The notes under the pieces: model-generated
Database searches by the model: none
The model's input: only the letters and a program-made list of their open reading frames with translations
Told to the model about the DNA's origin: nothing
Made by a program: the position numbers and the translations under genes
Shown here: in pieces, positions 22,619 through 33,715 of the stretch
Layout of the letters: each line of letters begins with the position of its first letter
Position numbering within the stretch: position 1 is the stretch's first letter
Origin: Proteromonas lacertae
Taxonomy: Eukaryota > Sar > Bigyra > Opalinata > Proteromonadidae
DNA length: 64,000 nt
NCBI GenBank assembly: GCA_002245135.1
Contig: NGBS01000879.1
Span: forward strand, 62,001 to 126,000
Direction: 5' to 3'

Positions 22619-24740
22619 ATGAAATTAGTAAATGCTGAAATCGGAATAAATGGGTATTGTAAAATTATTATATAAATAGTTTGGGGAGAGACCTAGTTAA
22701 CGAAGGGTTTGGAGATATGCAAGTGAAGATAGGAGGAGAAGAAGTGATGTGTGTAAAATCAATATTAGTACATGGTAATAAAACATTTAAGAAGCTAATA
22801 GAAGATGATAAATTCAATGGGGTATTGGAATTGTATGATGGATGTGATATTGAGTCATTTTTAGAAATAGAGAAGTATTACAGTGGAGGTACAATGGAAT
22901 TAAATGAGGCTAATATATGCAAAATACTTATATTTTGTTTATGTTATGATGATTCTTTTTTGTTGAATAAGTGTAAAAATTATCTCAAAAATCACTTAAA
23001 TGATTCAGTAATGATAAAATTAATTGATACATTATATAAAATTGATAGTAATAATTTTTGTAATATAAAAGAAGTGAGTGAAGATTATATTCAAAGAAAT
23101 GGTAGTAAATATTTAGAAAATGAAGAATTATTGTTCAAGCTGACAATAGAATATTTAAATTATATATTAAGTTGTAAGAACTTAATAATCAAAAATGAGA
23201 ATTGGTTATTAAATCAATTAATTAAATGGAATAAAGAAATGAAAAAGAATTGTAAAAACGAAAAAGAAGAGAGTGAATTAAAAGAAGAGTTTAAACAATT
23301 ATTGAAGAAATATATAAACTTTGAAAAAATAAATAAGGAAGAAATATCAAATGAAGCAATGACTGAAATAAAAGAACTAAGCTTATATGATGAAATTGAT
23401 AGAGTAGAATATATTTCAATAGATTTAAAAGATATATTAGATGATAAAATAAAAGATATAATATATAGGTATTATATAAAAGAAGATTTAACTAAAATTG
23501 AAATAGTAGATGTTGAAATATTGAAGAAAAGTAATTTTCAAGAAATCATATCGTTATTATTAAATAAAGATGATATAAAACTAAATGCAATTGGTTTGTT
23601 AATGACAATCGATTGTAATATTCATCACAACAATTTCTATGTTGAAAATAAAAGTGAAATGTTGTTTAAATTATTATATGAGTATAAAAGTAAACCAAAT
23701 AACAGAATTATTAAATGTTTGTGTTTATTTGTTGATGATAGAGATAATGTTATTACAATTAAAACACTTTGTGGAAAAGAGATTATTTTCAGAATTTTTA
23801 ATTTTCGCTATTTATTAAATAAATGCACATTGGAAACATTAATAGATTATATAAAAAAGAATGGTCTGAGAGAGGATGAAAAAAGAAGTATATCTGAAAT
23901 AGTAGAAGATGATGACATAATTGATAGAATTCTAATAAATAAAATCTCATCTTTTTCATATCCTCAGTCACATTACTCATTTATTATAAATGAAAATATT
24001 GAAATAATTCCATTTTTTAATGGAACAAGATGTGAGTTTTCAATTAATCCTTCTTTACCAAATGAATTGTTATTTGGTAAAGAAACTGGAATAATTTGTG
24101 GTAAAGTAAAAAATACGACAGAAAGAAAATCATTTGAAATAACTTGCAAAAATAAAATCAATGAAAAGAAAACCAAAATTACTTTAGCATTTACAGAAGT
24201 AAAATTCACTTCATTGAATTGTGGTGACTAGAATATCAATATTAAACAATGGAAAATTAATTAAAAATAGAGGTATTATTCATCTGTTTACTTTTGCTTC
24301 ACAATTAAGTCGTTGTTATTTAGATATAAAAATAGAGAGTGGTATTTATCATATTAGATATAAATATATTAAAAGTAATAATCAATATAGTAATTCAGAA
24401 AATCTATCTATTGGTTTATCAAATGATAATGAATATTCTTCTAATGAATGTACTTACTCTGCCATGGAGTGGTAGAATTCCAAAATTTGTTAGTCATATA
24501 GGAACTGTTGTAAATAGTAATCCAAATTTTAATATAAATGGAAATCAATCAGTTTATGAAGTAATAGTTGATATGAATAGAAGAGAATTTTCAATTTGTC
24601 ATAACAATTCACCTCCTATTCTTCTAGTTAGAAGTTTACCTTCTCCATTATATCCATTTATTGAATTATGTTATCGATGGCACCTCAGTGGAATTATTAT
24701 CCGTTTCTCATCAAAATTAAATAAATTATATTGCATTTAA
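22619..24740 (+). CDS. BTB-BACK protein with He_PIG and SPRY-like C-terminus (copy 1)
   Basis: Exon 1 is MKLVNAEIGING, followed by a 26-nt intron (22654-22679). Residues 15-120 form a BTB/POZ domain (VKIGGEEVMCVKSILVHG, FLEIEKYYSGG), followed by a BACK-like helical region to about residue 260 and a helical stretch. A He_PIG unit (FSINPSLPNELLFGKETGIICGKV) comes next, then a SPRY/B30.2-like segment (IYHIRYKYI, YEVIVDMNRREFSICHNN). BTB-BACK proteins often serve as Cullin-3 adaptors, which is inference here. Two +1 frame changes occur near 24225 and 24470, at the He_PIG-SPRY boundary and inside SPRY. Its paralogue is at 34680-36825. Confidence 0.75.
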
Positions 24741-24780
24741 TTAATTCATTTATACTGAGGAAAAAAAGAAAAAAAATAAA

Positions 24781-24853
24781 TGGTTCATCCGAGGGTCGAA
24801 CTCGGGACCTTCTGCGTGTAAAGCAGACGTGATAACCACTACACCAACGAGCC
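24781..24853 (-). tRNA. tRNA-Val (anticodon UAC)
   Basis: A 73-nt cloverleaf on the minus strand. The anticodon arm GTCTGC-TTTACAC-GCAGAA presents TAC, decoding valine GTA. The T arm is CCGAG-TTCGACC-CTCGG. The D arm contains GTGTAGTGGTTATCAC, typical of eukaryotic tRNA-Val and usable as the A box. The acceptor stem pairs except for one C-A mismatch at position 3-70. No CCA is encoded beyond the discriminator A, and there is no intron. Confidence 0.95.
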
Positions 24854-24994
24854 ACATATTTTATTATGAAATTACCCTTTATAAACACCCAAATTTTTTA
24901 TTCTTCAAATTTTGTCTTGTGCTGTTAATAATATCCATCAAAAATAATATAATTGATTTATTTTGCAAAAATTAATTCATTATTCTCTTCAATT

Positions 24995-25549
24995 ATGAAA
25001 TCGTCAAAAAATTCCAATAAAAAACCTATACAAAAAGAAAATCAGACTAAAAAAATAGAATATGAAGAAAGAATAAATCAGCTGAAGGATATAATTGATA
25101 AATTATATTCAGCAAAGAAATCTATACTTGAACAATCTAAACAGTGTTATAATAATGACGAAAGAGATAAGGCCAAATATTTATCTGATAAGGCAAAAGA
25201 TTATCAGAACAGAATTGATAATTTAGAGTTATATTACTCAGATCTCACATTTTACTCCAATAATATCATTATAATTAATGAATCAATAAGAATAATTGAT
25301 GTTAGAGGATTGTATGTAGACGAATCAATAAAAAGAATAGAGAAAAGAAAAGACAATTTGAATAAAAATGGTGATTTATGTGTTATTGTTGGAACAATAA
25401 ATAAATCAACTGAAAATGTATTGGATATATCAGATTTAGGTATGAAAATAGTACAATATCTAAAAGATATTGATCAATGTAATATTGAAATTAATAAACC
25501 AACAAAAGGAAGGATATTAGTACATTACTCAAATGACAAATATAGATAA
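24995..25549 (+). CDS. SMR-domain protein, upstream ORF
   Basis: The 184-residue ORF has a Lys/Glu-rich coiled coil (residues 20-90), resembling the DUF1771 helix that precedes SMR domains, followed by an SMR-like domain with IIDVRGLYVDESI. The family's catalytic-type DLHG is degenerate here (DVRG). SMR proteins act on RNA or DNA, often as nucleases. It overlaps the next ORF by 17 nt in the +1 frame, and the next ORF has the same coiled-coil-SMR plan. The two are therefore either a tandem fusion broken by one base, or two proteins from one transcript. Confidence 0.65.
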   Translation: MKSSKNSNKKPIQKENQTKKIEYEERINQLKDIIDKLYSAKKSILEQSKQCYNNDERDKAKYLSDKAKDYQNRIDNLELYYSDLTFYSNNIIIINESIRIIDVRGLYVDESIKRIEKRKDNLNKNGDLCVIVGTINKSTENVLDISDLGMKIVQYLKDIDQCNIEINKPTKGRILVHYSNDKYR

Positions 25550-26132
25550 TAAAGAAGATGAAATAAATAGAATCAAATCATTAATAATAAATACAGAATT
25601 GATAATAAACAAAATAAAATTTAGTGATCCTATGAGTATAGATGATAATGAAATGAAAGAAATATTAAAAGAAAAAGAAACACTAATCAATAAAGCAAAA
25701 AGTCAAAGAGAAGAAGCAATAAAACTACAATCAAAAATTGATGAAATTAAAAAAATGGAGCTTGCTAAGGATAATAAAAAGAATAAATATAAAGAGGAAA
25801 AAAGTAAACTTATAGATAGAATAAATGAACTAAATAAACAAGCATCTCTCAATTACTTTAGAGGATATAATCTATTAAATGTAAAAAGAAATGAAAAAAA
25901 TGTTATTGATTTACATGGACAATATGTGAATGAAGCTTTGGCAATATTAGAAAAGAAAATCTCTGAACTTAAACATGAAAAAGAATTGAAAGTGATTTAT
26001 GGAAGTGGAAATCATAGTATTGATCATATTCAAAAGATAAAACCAAAAATAATTGAATTATTGATATTAAAGAATTATAAATATAAAGAAATTGATAATG
26101 CTTCATTAATAATAAATTTAAATAATAAATAA
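25533..26132 (+). CDS. SMR-domain protein, downstream ORF
   Basis: A 199-residue ORF with a long coiled coil (about residues 40-105) and a C-terminal SMR domain with an intact VIDLHGQYVNEA motif and VIYGSGNHS, the loop typical of active SMR proteins. It starts inside the end of the previous ORF with no room for a promoter. If a +1 shift joins them, the product is a double coiled-coil-SMR protein whose second unit keeps the catalytic-type motif. A separate ATG at 25533 also allows independent translation. Confidence 0.7.
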   Translation: MTNIDNKEDEINRIKSLIINTELIINKIKFSDPMSIDDNEMKEILKEKETLINKAKSQREEAIKLQSKIDEIKKMELAKDNKKNKYKEEKSKLIDRINELNKQASLNYFRGYNLLNVKRNEKNVIDLHGQYVNEALAILEKKISELKHEKELKVIYGSGNHSIDHIQKIKPKIIELLILKNYKYKEIDNASLIINLNNK

Positions 26133-26210
26133 ATAAATTCTTATGTTTTTATAACATGAAATAACAAACACAACATCTACTCATATATTTTATATAAATT
26201 ATTTCTTTAT

Positions 26211-26915
26211 TTATTTTATATATAAAAAATAAACAACTAAACCAATAGCCACCAAGAGAAGGAAGATTATTGTATAAGAAATCATTCTATTTTGAATATT
26301 TCTACAATGCATTCTCTATTATTAATATATATAAAGAATTATACATTCAAAATTGTTGAAGCAGTTCCAGCATATGAGATAGTCTTTTGTGCATTAGCGG
26401 TTGATCGCAGTAAAGCTTCTCTTTGTCCATGTAAATCTTGAACAATTACATTACCTATTTGTTCTGTTTCACTAGCTATGTGTAATGTATCTCCTAATAA
26501 TTCAGTTGAATCTTGTAACTTTTCTGTTGACTCTTGTAATCTAGCACGATCGTCTCTGATGCCGCCATTTGCACCAACTAAATCTCCCTTTTCAAGTTTG
26601 TTTTGGTATTTTGCCAAAGTTCTCTTCTTCTGAGCAATTCCTGATTCATTTTCACGAATTATTTGCATGCATTTCTTTTTATTTTCATGATCCATACTCC
26701 TACATTCGTCCTTCATCTGTCTTAATAGGTTTTCACACTCTTTTACACAATTCTGAGCTTCAGCCTAACATTCTTTTCGCATCTTCTATACATAAAATAA
26801 AATTTTGTTCTATACCTGGACCAATATTAGAAGATTGAAGAGCTTTTGTTGTTTTATCAATATTCTTTAGATTATTTTGGTATTCATCAGCATAACCGTC
26901 AAATATATCAGTCAT
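26211..26915 (-). CDS. Vti1-like Qb-SNARE
   Basis: The N-terminal helix (MTDIFDGYADEYQNNLKNI), a Habc-like coiled region with CVKECENLLRQM, and the SNARE helix (RARLQESTEKLQDSTELL...ETEQIGNVIVQDLHGQREALLRS) keep the heptad pattern of Vti1/GOSR-type Qb-SNAREs. A 29-nt intron precedes the last exon, which encodes the C-terminal TM anchor (SYTIIFLLLVAIGLVVYFLYIK). Vti1-type SNAREs drive fusion at the Golgi and endosomes. A 30-nt intron lies near 26810. One +1 frame change near 26770 (a surplus G in TTAGGCTGAAG) is not explained by splicing. Confidence 0.75.
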
Positions 26916-27156
26916 TTTGTTTAACTAAGTGGATAGATAGGATGTTTTTTAGAAAAAAAGCAATTCAAGATACAAATCTCCAAGCTTTTTTTTGTCAAAA
27001 TGAATATTAAAAAATGAATTTATAATGAAGCAAGGATAATATATAAAGAAAATATTGTAATGAATTATATGTACTTTCTATTATATTCATGAAGATAAGA
27101 ATCACTATTATCTTCGCTGGTAGTTCTTCACATAGTTTTTAAGAATAAGTGCAGGA

Positions 27157-28425
27157 ATGCCAAAGTTGTTAAGAAAGTATAACAAATTAGAAAATGTAGT
27201 GCAAACTAGTGGATCTAGTTTTTGTATTTGTGTTGAACTGAATTTTCAGATTAACATAATTATGCTTAATGAAATAATTGAAAATATATCATATGAAGAA
27301 GATCACTTTTGGATAAGATGTTGTTCAAATGAAGAACCTCCATACCAGTATTATATATCAAATACAGTAAATCCAGCTGTATTAATATCAAAAGAAATAG
27401 AAAATATGGAATGCTTCATAAACTACTTAACAAAAATAAAACTATCAAAAGGAAAATTAAGTCAATTCTATTTATATAAGAATTACATTGGAGTGTTAGT
27501 GTTACACTCTCTTTTAGATGGAATACACTTAATGAATACTCTCAATATAATATGTAATAGAGTAACTTTACCAATAAACGCAATTATACAAGCCAAATAA
27601 TAGAAATATTAAATATAAAATAATTGATATTTCAAATTATTTGCCAGTTTTTCCTTCAAAACCATTATATCCAATAGCATTATTTCCATATGAAATTAGT
27701 TATAATAATAATAATAATAATAATAGTTTGGAATCAATGGTTACTTTTATATATTCTTTATCATCGATTGAATATGATAGATTAAGTATGTATATTGATT
27801 ATATAAAAACACTAACTTTTGAAAAAGTATAAGATTAAAACAGGTCCTGCTTCTGTGTTACTTACTTTATTCTCTGAAGCTATTAATTTAACTTATTATA
27901 AAAGTGCTATAACTATTCCAATTGAATGTGCTATTGATTTAAAACCTTATCTTAATAAAACCAACAATTCATCATTTCAATCTTATTTTTCATCTTATAG
28001 TGTATTTCCTATTAACATTTCATTGGAAAGTTCTACAACAGATAATTGTGTTTCTAATTCTCGATTGTTGTATCATATTAAAAACAGTTATACTCCATTT
28101 TCTTATATTAATACATTGAAAGAATAGTAGATATAATTCTGTTATGAATATTTATGATGCAAATATTGAAGAAGATAATGAGTATATTAAACCATTACTC
28201 TCATTTTCATCTTTTGGTAATTTTAATTTATCAGAAAATATTAAATCTGGTCCTTTTATTGGTCAAATTCAAAATGTTTATTCAAATATGATGATACTGT
28301 CATCAATTCATGATGTTAAACATAAAATATGGAATTTTTCGTTCTATATTAATAGAAACATAGATAAATATAATCACATATTTAGTAATTTTATTAGATT
28401 AATACAGAATTTGAGAATTGATTAG
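27157..28425 (+). CDS. Condensation/acyltransferase-fold protein, three frame breaks
   Basis: The pieces read as one CoA-dependent acyltransferase-superfamily protein (condensation/PapA5/alcohol acetyltransferase type). The first part ends with HSLLDGIHLMNTL, matching the HxxxDG active-site motif. The second has TGPASVLLTLFSEA and IPIECAIDLKPYL, the usual VDLRP-like strand. The third has PLLSFSSFGNF, a typical C-terminal segment. Three +1 frame changes near 27597, 27826 and 28118 break the frame without GT-AG introns. It could be a pseudogene or an error-rich stretch. The donor and acceptor substrates cannot be told. It is divergent from the SNARE gene. Confidence 0.5.
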
Positions 28426-28501
28426 ATTATACCTCTCAAAATATAAACACAATATAGAATTTAAATTAATTAATTAAATAAACTACTTTTATATTCTCTC
28501 T

Positions 28502-29040
28502 TTATTTATTTGTATTTCTTGCCAATCTAATAACAACAAATATACTATAGAAAAATTCGATCAAAGTGAGTATTAAACAAGTTATATTCATAATTTGATC
28601 TATTCTCGTCCTATACAATATCAACAATAAATAATTTATACACGTATGTTTGACACCATGCATTGAATATATTAAAACTAAAATCCATTATAGATAACAA
28701 CACACCCCAAGCAAGAGGAAGGATTGACTCACATGTATTTCCAATAGATGCTATATCATTATTAAATCAGTATAAAATATATACAGACGAATATTCTTGT
28801 TATTTCACAAAATCCATAAATGAAAAGCTGTATCATCTCTAAAACATATCTTGCTGTTGGATATGGGAAGTTTACACCTAAATATGTAATAATAGTAAGT
28901 ATACCTTTGTATACTAAGACAGAAAAGGTAGATACCCACAGAAACACAAAAAATATTTTGTGAAAGAATAAAAGCATTTCTAATTGAGCAGATGACAATA
29001 CTTTTGGGTATTCATCACTTCCATAACTGTTATATTCCAT
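28502..29040 (-). CDS. TMEM216: TMEM216-like ciliary transition-zone protein, copy A
   Basis: About 145 residues in three exons with four TM helices. Diagnostic TMEM216 stretches are SSAQLEMLLFFHKIF, NFPYPTARYVLEMIQL, GNTCESILPLAW and QTYVTRIDQIMN. TMEM216 belongs to the MKS/tectonic complex at the base of the cilium, where it gates membrane proteins. The introns are 31-35 nt. The last one interrupts QTYV at the same place as in the neighbouring copy at 29472-30021, so the pair arose by duplication after that intron was gained. A TCAAGCT box at 29069-29075 lies 30 nt upstream of the ATG. Confidence 0.85.
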
Positions 29041-29200
29041 TTTTAAAGTTTGAAATGAATCAAATCTTTCAAGCTTTTATTGAATTTCTTTTTTGATTTC
29101 TTCAAGAAGTATAGATTATAATCTCAACATTTTGACATTAATATAATAAATATGTATATATATGTTTATTATTAGAATATATAGAAATAATATACAAGAA

Positions 29201-29362
29201 ATGAACAACATCGGTTCTTCAACCCTATCAAACGCTTATCGTCAATCATTAAATTCAAATTTCGAAACTAATTATGATGATAAAGCTTGTATATGGCTAG
29301 GTGTTTGTTGTTCTATAATTGCTGTTTCTTTAGCAGTTATTGAATTATTAGCTATGAATTGA
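29201..29362 (+). CDS. Small single-TM protein
   Basis: The ORF of 53 residues from ATG 29201 has a polar Ser/Asn-rich N-terminus and one C-terminal hydrophobic segment (IWLGVCCSIIAVSLAVIELLAMN). It could be a tail-anchored protein. The frame stays open upstream to 29162. It lies between the two TMEM216 copies, divergent from copy A. No family is recognised, and a chance ORF is possible. Confidence 0.35.
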   Translation: MNNIGSSTLSNAYRQSLNSNFETNYDDKACIWLGVCCSIIAVSLAVIELLAMN

Positions 29363-29471
29363 TCAATATAATTTCTGATAATGATAATTTAATTTAGTAT
29401 TTATTTCATGTTGTTATTGATTATTTGATTATTAAAAATTAAACAAATAAAAGCATGAAATATAAATAAAA

Positions 29472-30021
29472 TTAAAATCTACTATTTCTTATAAACACTA
29501 TCATTGAAATTACGGATAACAGCACTTCAACACAAGTAAATATTAAAGTAATTAAACTTAGTACATATTCAGTTTTTGTTCTATTTCACATTATATAAAT
29601 TAACAATAATAATACACATAAGTTTGTAAAAATGCATAAAAACAACTTAAAAAAATTGAAGGCATTGCTAATCCTATTCCCCAAGCTAAAGGAACTACTT
29701 TTTCACAAATATTTCCTTTAGAAGCTACAAATAATTACGAATATTATAATATACTGATATAAAATCTAACCCATTCGATAATTCCGAATAGAATGAATAT
29801 TATTACTTCAAATGTGTATCTATCATTCGGATATGGGAACATTATTCCTATACATATTAAACTAATTGTATACCTTTATAAGCCATGAATACGATCATAA
29901 TAATCCACATAATAACATAAAAAATCTCATGAATAAATAGAAAAAGTTCTAGAGGCACTGATGAGAGTATTTTATGAGTTTCATCAAACCTCAACACAAG
30001 AGAATTTGGATTACTATCCAT
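29472..30021 (-). CDS. TMEM216: TMEM216-like ciliary transition-zone protein, copy B
   Basis: About 150 residues in four exons. It carries SSVPLELFLFIHEIF, FPYPNDRYTFEVI, GNICEKVVPLAWGIG and LQTYV, all matching TMEM216, and four TM helices. It is closer to the animal sequence at SSVPLE than copy A. The ATG chosen at 30021 is 37 bp from the divergent acyltransferase start. A longer frame to 30174 is the antisense of that gene's signal-anchor exon and is rejected. The two copies may form part of one transition-zone complex or be stage-specific. Confidence 0.83.
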
Positions 30022-30058
30022 AAATTTGAAATAATGATCAAGCCTTATATCAAACAAT

Positions 30059-31323
30059 ATGAATCTAACTAGAGTTATCGTGACAGCGCTATGCTTTGTA
30101 TTTCCATTATGCTTGGCTACGGTCTGGTCACTCTCATGGGTAGTTGCTAGCCTTTTCGTCCCTTGGAGATACATAGTTCTTTATATTAGTTATTTAAAAG
30201 TAATATATTCAAGTTTTAATTAATAGAGACTATTTTTACGTTTGTTTTGTAACGCTATATGGGATGTAGATATAGTTTTGTCTGGCGATATTGAGAAAAT
30301 GAAAAAAGTAAAGAATAAATTCAATTTGTTGATTTGCAATCATCAAGTTGACTCTGATTGGTTGTATCTAATGCAGTTTGCAGAATTACATGGATTAGGT
30401 AGTGATTTGTGTATAATGTTGAAGAAATCAATTCAGTATTACATTATTTTATCAATACAAAATATATAGAGAAACTCCATTTGTAGGATATTTATGTGAA
30501 TGTGGAAGATTCATGTTCATGGAAAGAAAATTCGGTAAAGATGGTCCAAAAATGGAAAAATACTTTGATGAACTAAAGCAATACAAATACCCAACAACAT
30601 TAGTGTTTTTCCCAGAAGGAACAACCATAGATGTTGAAACTCGAAAAGTTTCACAAAAATTTTCAAAAGAAACAAATAGACAAGTTTTCAATGTATATAT
30701 ATAATAATATTTATAATGTTTTATATTTATGTAGAATGTATTATTACCTCGTTCCACAGGTTTCACTGCATGTTGTGATGGTTATGCTAAAGCAGGAATG
30801 GAAGATTCCTATATAATCAACTTAACATCAGCTTATGATACTTATACTGGAAGATTACCAGAAGAAGGTTATGAAAGAGAAGATCAGGGAGTTCCAAGTA
30901 TAATAAGAGCATTAATGGGAAGACCTTGTCGTGTACATTATTATATGCAAGTATATGAGTTAAAGGAGATATACCCTGAGAATTATATTGATATGACATT
31001 TGAAGAAAGAAGAGACTATTTACAGAGATGGTTGGATGAAAGATGGAATGATAAAGAAGAATATTTGAAGTATTTTGCTGAAAATCAAGAGTTTCCTAGT
31101 GAGAAGAATAAAGAGAATGTTGTATGTTATTATTATTATTATTGTATAGGTTGAAACAAGATATAAATATATTCCAAAATGGGATGATATTTTATTCATG
31201 ATTATACCAATATTATTTAATTATTTAGTTATATCAATGATGACAAGGACAATGTTATATATTGTATTAGTTGTTTTGATTTTATTCGTTATGGCATTAG
31301 TCTATTATTCAACTCATCAATAA
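30059..31323 (+). CDS. PlsC-family 1-acyl-glycerophosphate acyltransferase (LCLAT1/AGPAT3-5 type)
   Basis: The ATG at 30059 begins a hydrophobic anchor (MNLTRVIVTALCFVFPLCLA), then a 27-nt intron. PlsC block I is CNHQVDSDW (HX4D), block III is FFPEGTT, and block IV-like LLPRSTGF follows, all present and spaced normally. A basic region ends in paired C-terminal TM helices (DDILFMIIPILF...YIVLVVLILFVMALVYY), as in the LCLAT1/AGPAT3-5 branch. Introns near 30438, 30695 and 31125 are short and AT-rich. It should acylate lysophospholipids in the ER. The start codon is only 37 bp from the TMEM216 copy B start. Confidence 0.85.
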
Positions 31324-31556
31324 GAAATTGTTGAATAATTATTGTTTATAATACTGTTTTGTTTTGGGGATTGAAAACAATAAGAAATGAAATAGTTTAA
31401 ATATACATCAATATATGCTATTGTTATTCTTTAAATGCTTGAATATTCTTCTTTACCAAAAATAATTTTAATATACTATAAAATGTAACTTTTCGAGTTA
31501 AAGATAATAACCAATTCGACAGATAATACAAGAAATAAAAAAATATATAATTTAAT

Positions 31557-33627
31557 CTAAATAGTTCGTGGTAAAGATGCTAAATCATTTCTTCCTGATC
31601 TAGATGGACTAATTGGTAAAACTATTTCTTCATGTACACAATATGATTTGAAACGATATATTAATTCAGATATTGTTTTAAATATAGCTTGACTTTCATC
31701 ATTTATTGGTTCAATTTCTTTCAAAGATGTTTCAATTAAATTTGATATTGTTGAATTGGGTATTCCATCTCTTTCTACAGCTGTTTTCATTCCTAATAAT
31801 AATGTTATACAGTTCAATATTAATCTGTAAATTTGAGGATTTTCTGGTTCTCGAGGTTTTATAAATATTTCATCTAATTCAGATTCAGATGGTAAAATTT
31901 TGGTAATTTCATCATTCATATATTCATTATGTAATTCTTTTACCATATTTTTTATTACTAATTTTGAACTATTTTGACATGTAAATAGTAAATCATTTAC
32001 GACACAATTTGAACTTAATTGAGAACTCTAAGTAATATATAATATATATATATATATATATACATCAGCAAATGATATTACATCATTCATAACAGATTGT
32101 AATATTATATTCGTTTCATTTAGATTAAATAATAACCAATTATAAATTACGATTGTAGATGAATTCTTTTGTATTAACTGATTTGCAAATTCATTATTCA
32201 TTTTACATATTTGACGGATTATAGCTTCTTTACGATCTAATAATATTGTCGCTTTTGATAGAGTCTGGTATAACGATGGATATTTGGCAACTTCAGCATC
32301 ATAATTTGTAGAATTTGTATTTGGAAATGTCTATATAAATATATAAATAATAATAATATTTAATATATATATACAATTATATCAGTAATATTACATAAAT
32401 GAACTCCATATTTCGCATTATCAAATTGTATTTGATAATTTCCATTATATGTATCACTTGTTAACACTGTGCCATTACATATAGTCTTATATATTGGATG
32501 TATAGCAGTAACATATTGACCTACTAATATTGGTTGAGGAACTATTGATGGATATACACTCTCATCAGCATACATTGGTGGCTAATACATAATATATATA
32601 TATATATATATATATATACTCTTTTCATCATTAATGCACAACAATTTTGACGATATTGTTCTAACCTTGTCCTTTCTTGATCAAAGAATTTTTTACTCAT
32701 TCTTCGAGGTACTCCCATATAGGAACGTAATAATGACCATTCTCTTCTTGTTAAGTGAGTAATATCTTGTAATCCCTTTGTTCGAAGATAACTTTTAAAT
32801 TCATTTCTTCGGAAATAATCTCGATCAATTGTTGAATAGTACCATTCATAGAAACACCAAAATCTCATCTTCATTGATAAACAATTGCATAATTGATTAG
32901 TATATTGAGCTATTGATGGATTATATAGGTTAGTTGAAGATGATTGATTAGTATTTGATGGAGGAGGTGAATTCATTGGCTGTGGTGATCCAATTATTGT
33001 TCCTGTTATTAATGGTGATGATATAGGTACAGATGGAGACATGTATGCTAATTTGGTGGAATATCCTTTATAAGGAGAGGTTGGAGGTTGATTATGACGG
33101 TCATATAATGGTGACTATATTTATATATTATAATTACATATTATACTGGTTTTCTTTTTCTTTTACTTATTGGATTTGGTGGTGTAGATGTATAGGATGT
33201 AGATTCAATGATTTGACGTAATGGACTTGGTTTAACTTTCTTTGGTGTCTAGTAAATCAGAGAAATAATCAACAATATCATACTCTTCTGCTAGATTGAG
33301 GTGTACGTCGTTTTGATGATTGTAAAAGCACTTGTCTTTCCAATTCTGATGCATTGTCATATCTGTCTTTCATTACTAGTATTAGACCCTCAGCTGTAGC
33401 ATCTTTTAAAGATAAATAGCTTTTATTCATTGTGTATAATGCCTGTACCATTGAAGAATCTCTACCTTTTATCTTTGATGCAATTAAATTCCATTGCATT
33501 GGGAATTTTTGAAACTCTAGAAAAGTTAGATAAAATGAGTATCTATACCTTGAAAGAATAATTTAATTTCCTCTGCTGACCATTGTGGTTCTCTTGACAG
33601 AGTCATATTCCTCCCTTTGCCAGACAT
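31557..33627 (-). CDS. LIN9: LIN9/ALWAYS EARLY homologue (SANT plus DIRP), MuvB complex
   Basis: The N-terminal SANT domain reads QWSAEEIKLFF...QKFPMQWNLIASKIKGRD and continues MVQALYTMNKSYLSLKDATAEG, the hallmark of ALY proteins. After a Pro/Ser-rich linker, the DIRP domain appears (FYEWYYSTIDRDYF, LTRREWSLLRSYMGVPRRMS). Next comes a Tudor-like stretch (LVGQYVTAIHPIYKTICNGTVL). LIN9 is the core of MuvB/DREAM, which represses or activates cell-cycle genes. Plant-type ALY proteins carry the SANT domain; animal LIN9 lacks it. Introns are 27-45 nt, two of them nearly pure (TA)n. The start (33627) is 88 bp from the divergent gene at 33716. Confidence 0.85.
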
Positions 33628-33715
33628 TCGTTAAGAAAATAATAAATTTAAAAATTTAAAAGATGAAATACACCCAATACACCCTGTATTTAAGTGTATT
33701 TTCTATTTTTTAAAA

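Noticed and set aside
22681-22692. Start of the first BTB gene at 22681
   Set aside because: That codon is TTG just after an intron acceptor. The true ATG is at 22619 in a short first exon, which is conserved in the paralogue.
30022-30174. N-terminal extension of TMEM216 copy B that looks GC-richer than its surroundings
   Set aside because: It is the antisense of the signal-anchor exon of the acyltransferase, which explains the base composition. TMEM216 aligns from the ATG at 30021.
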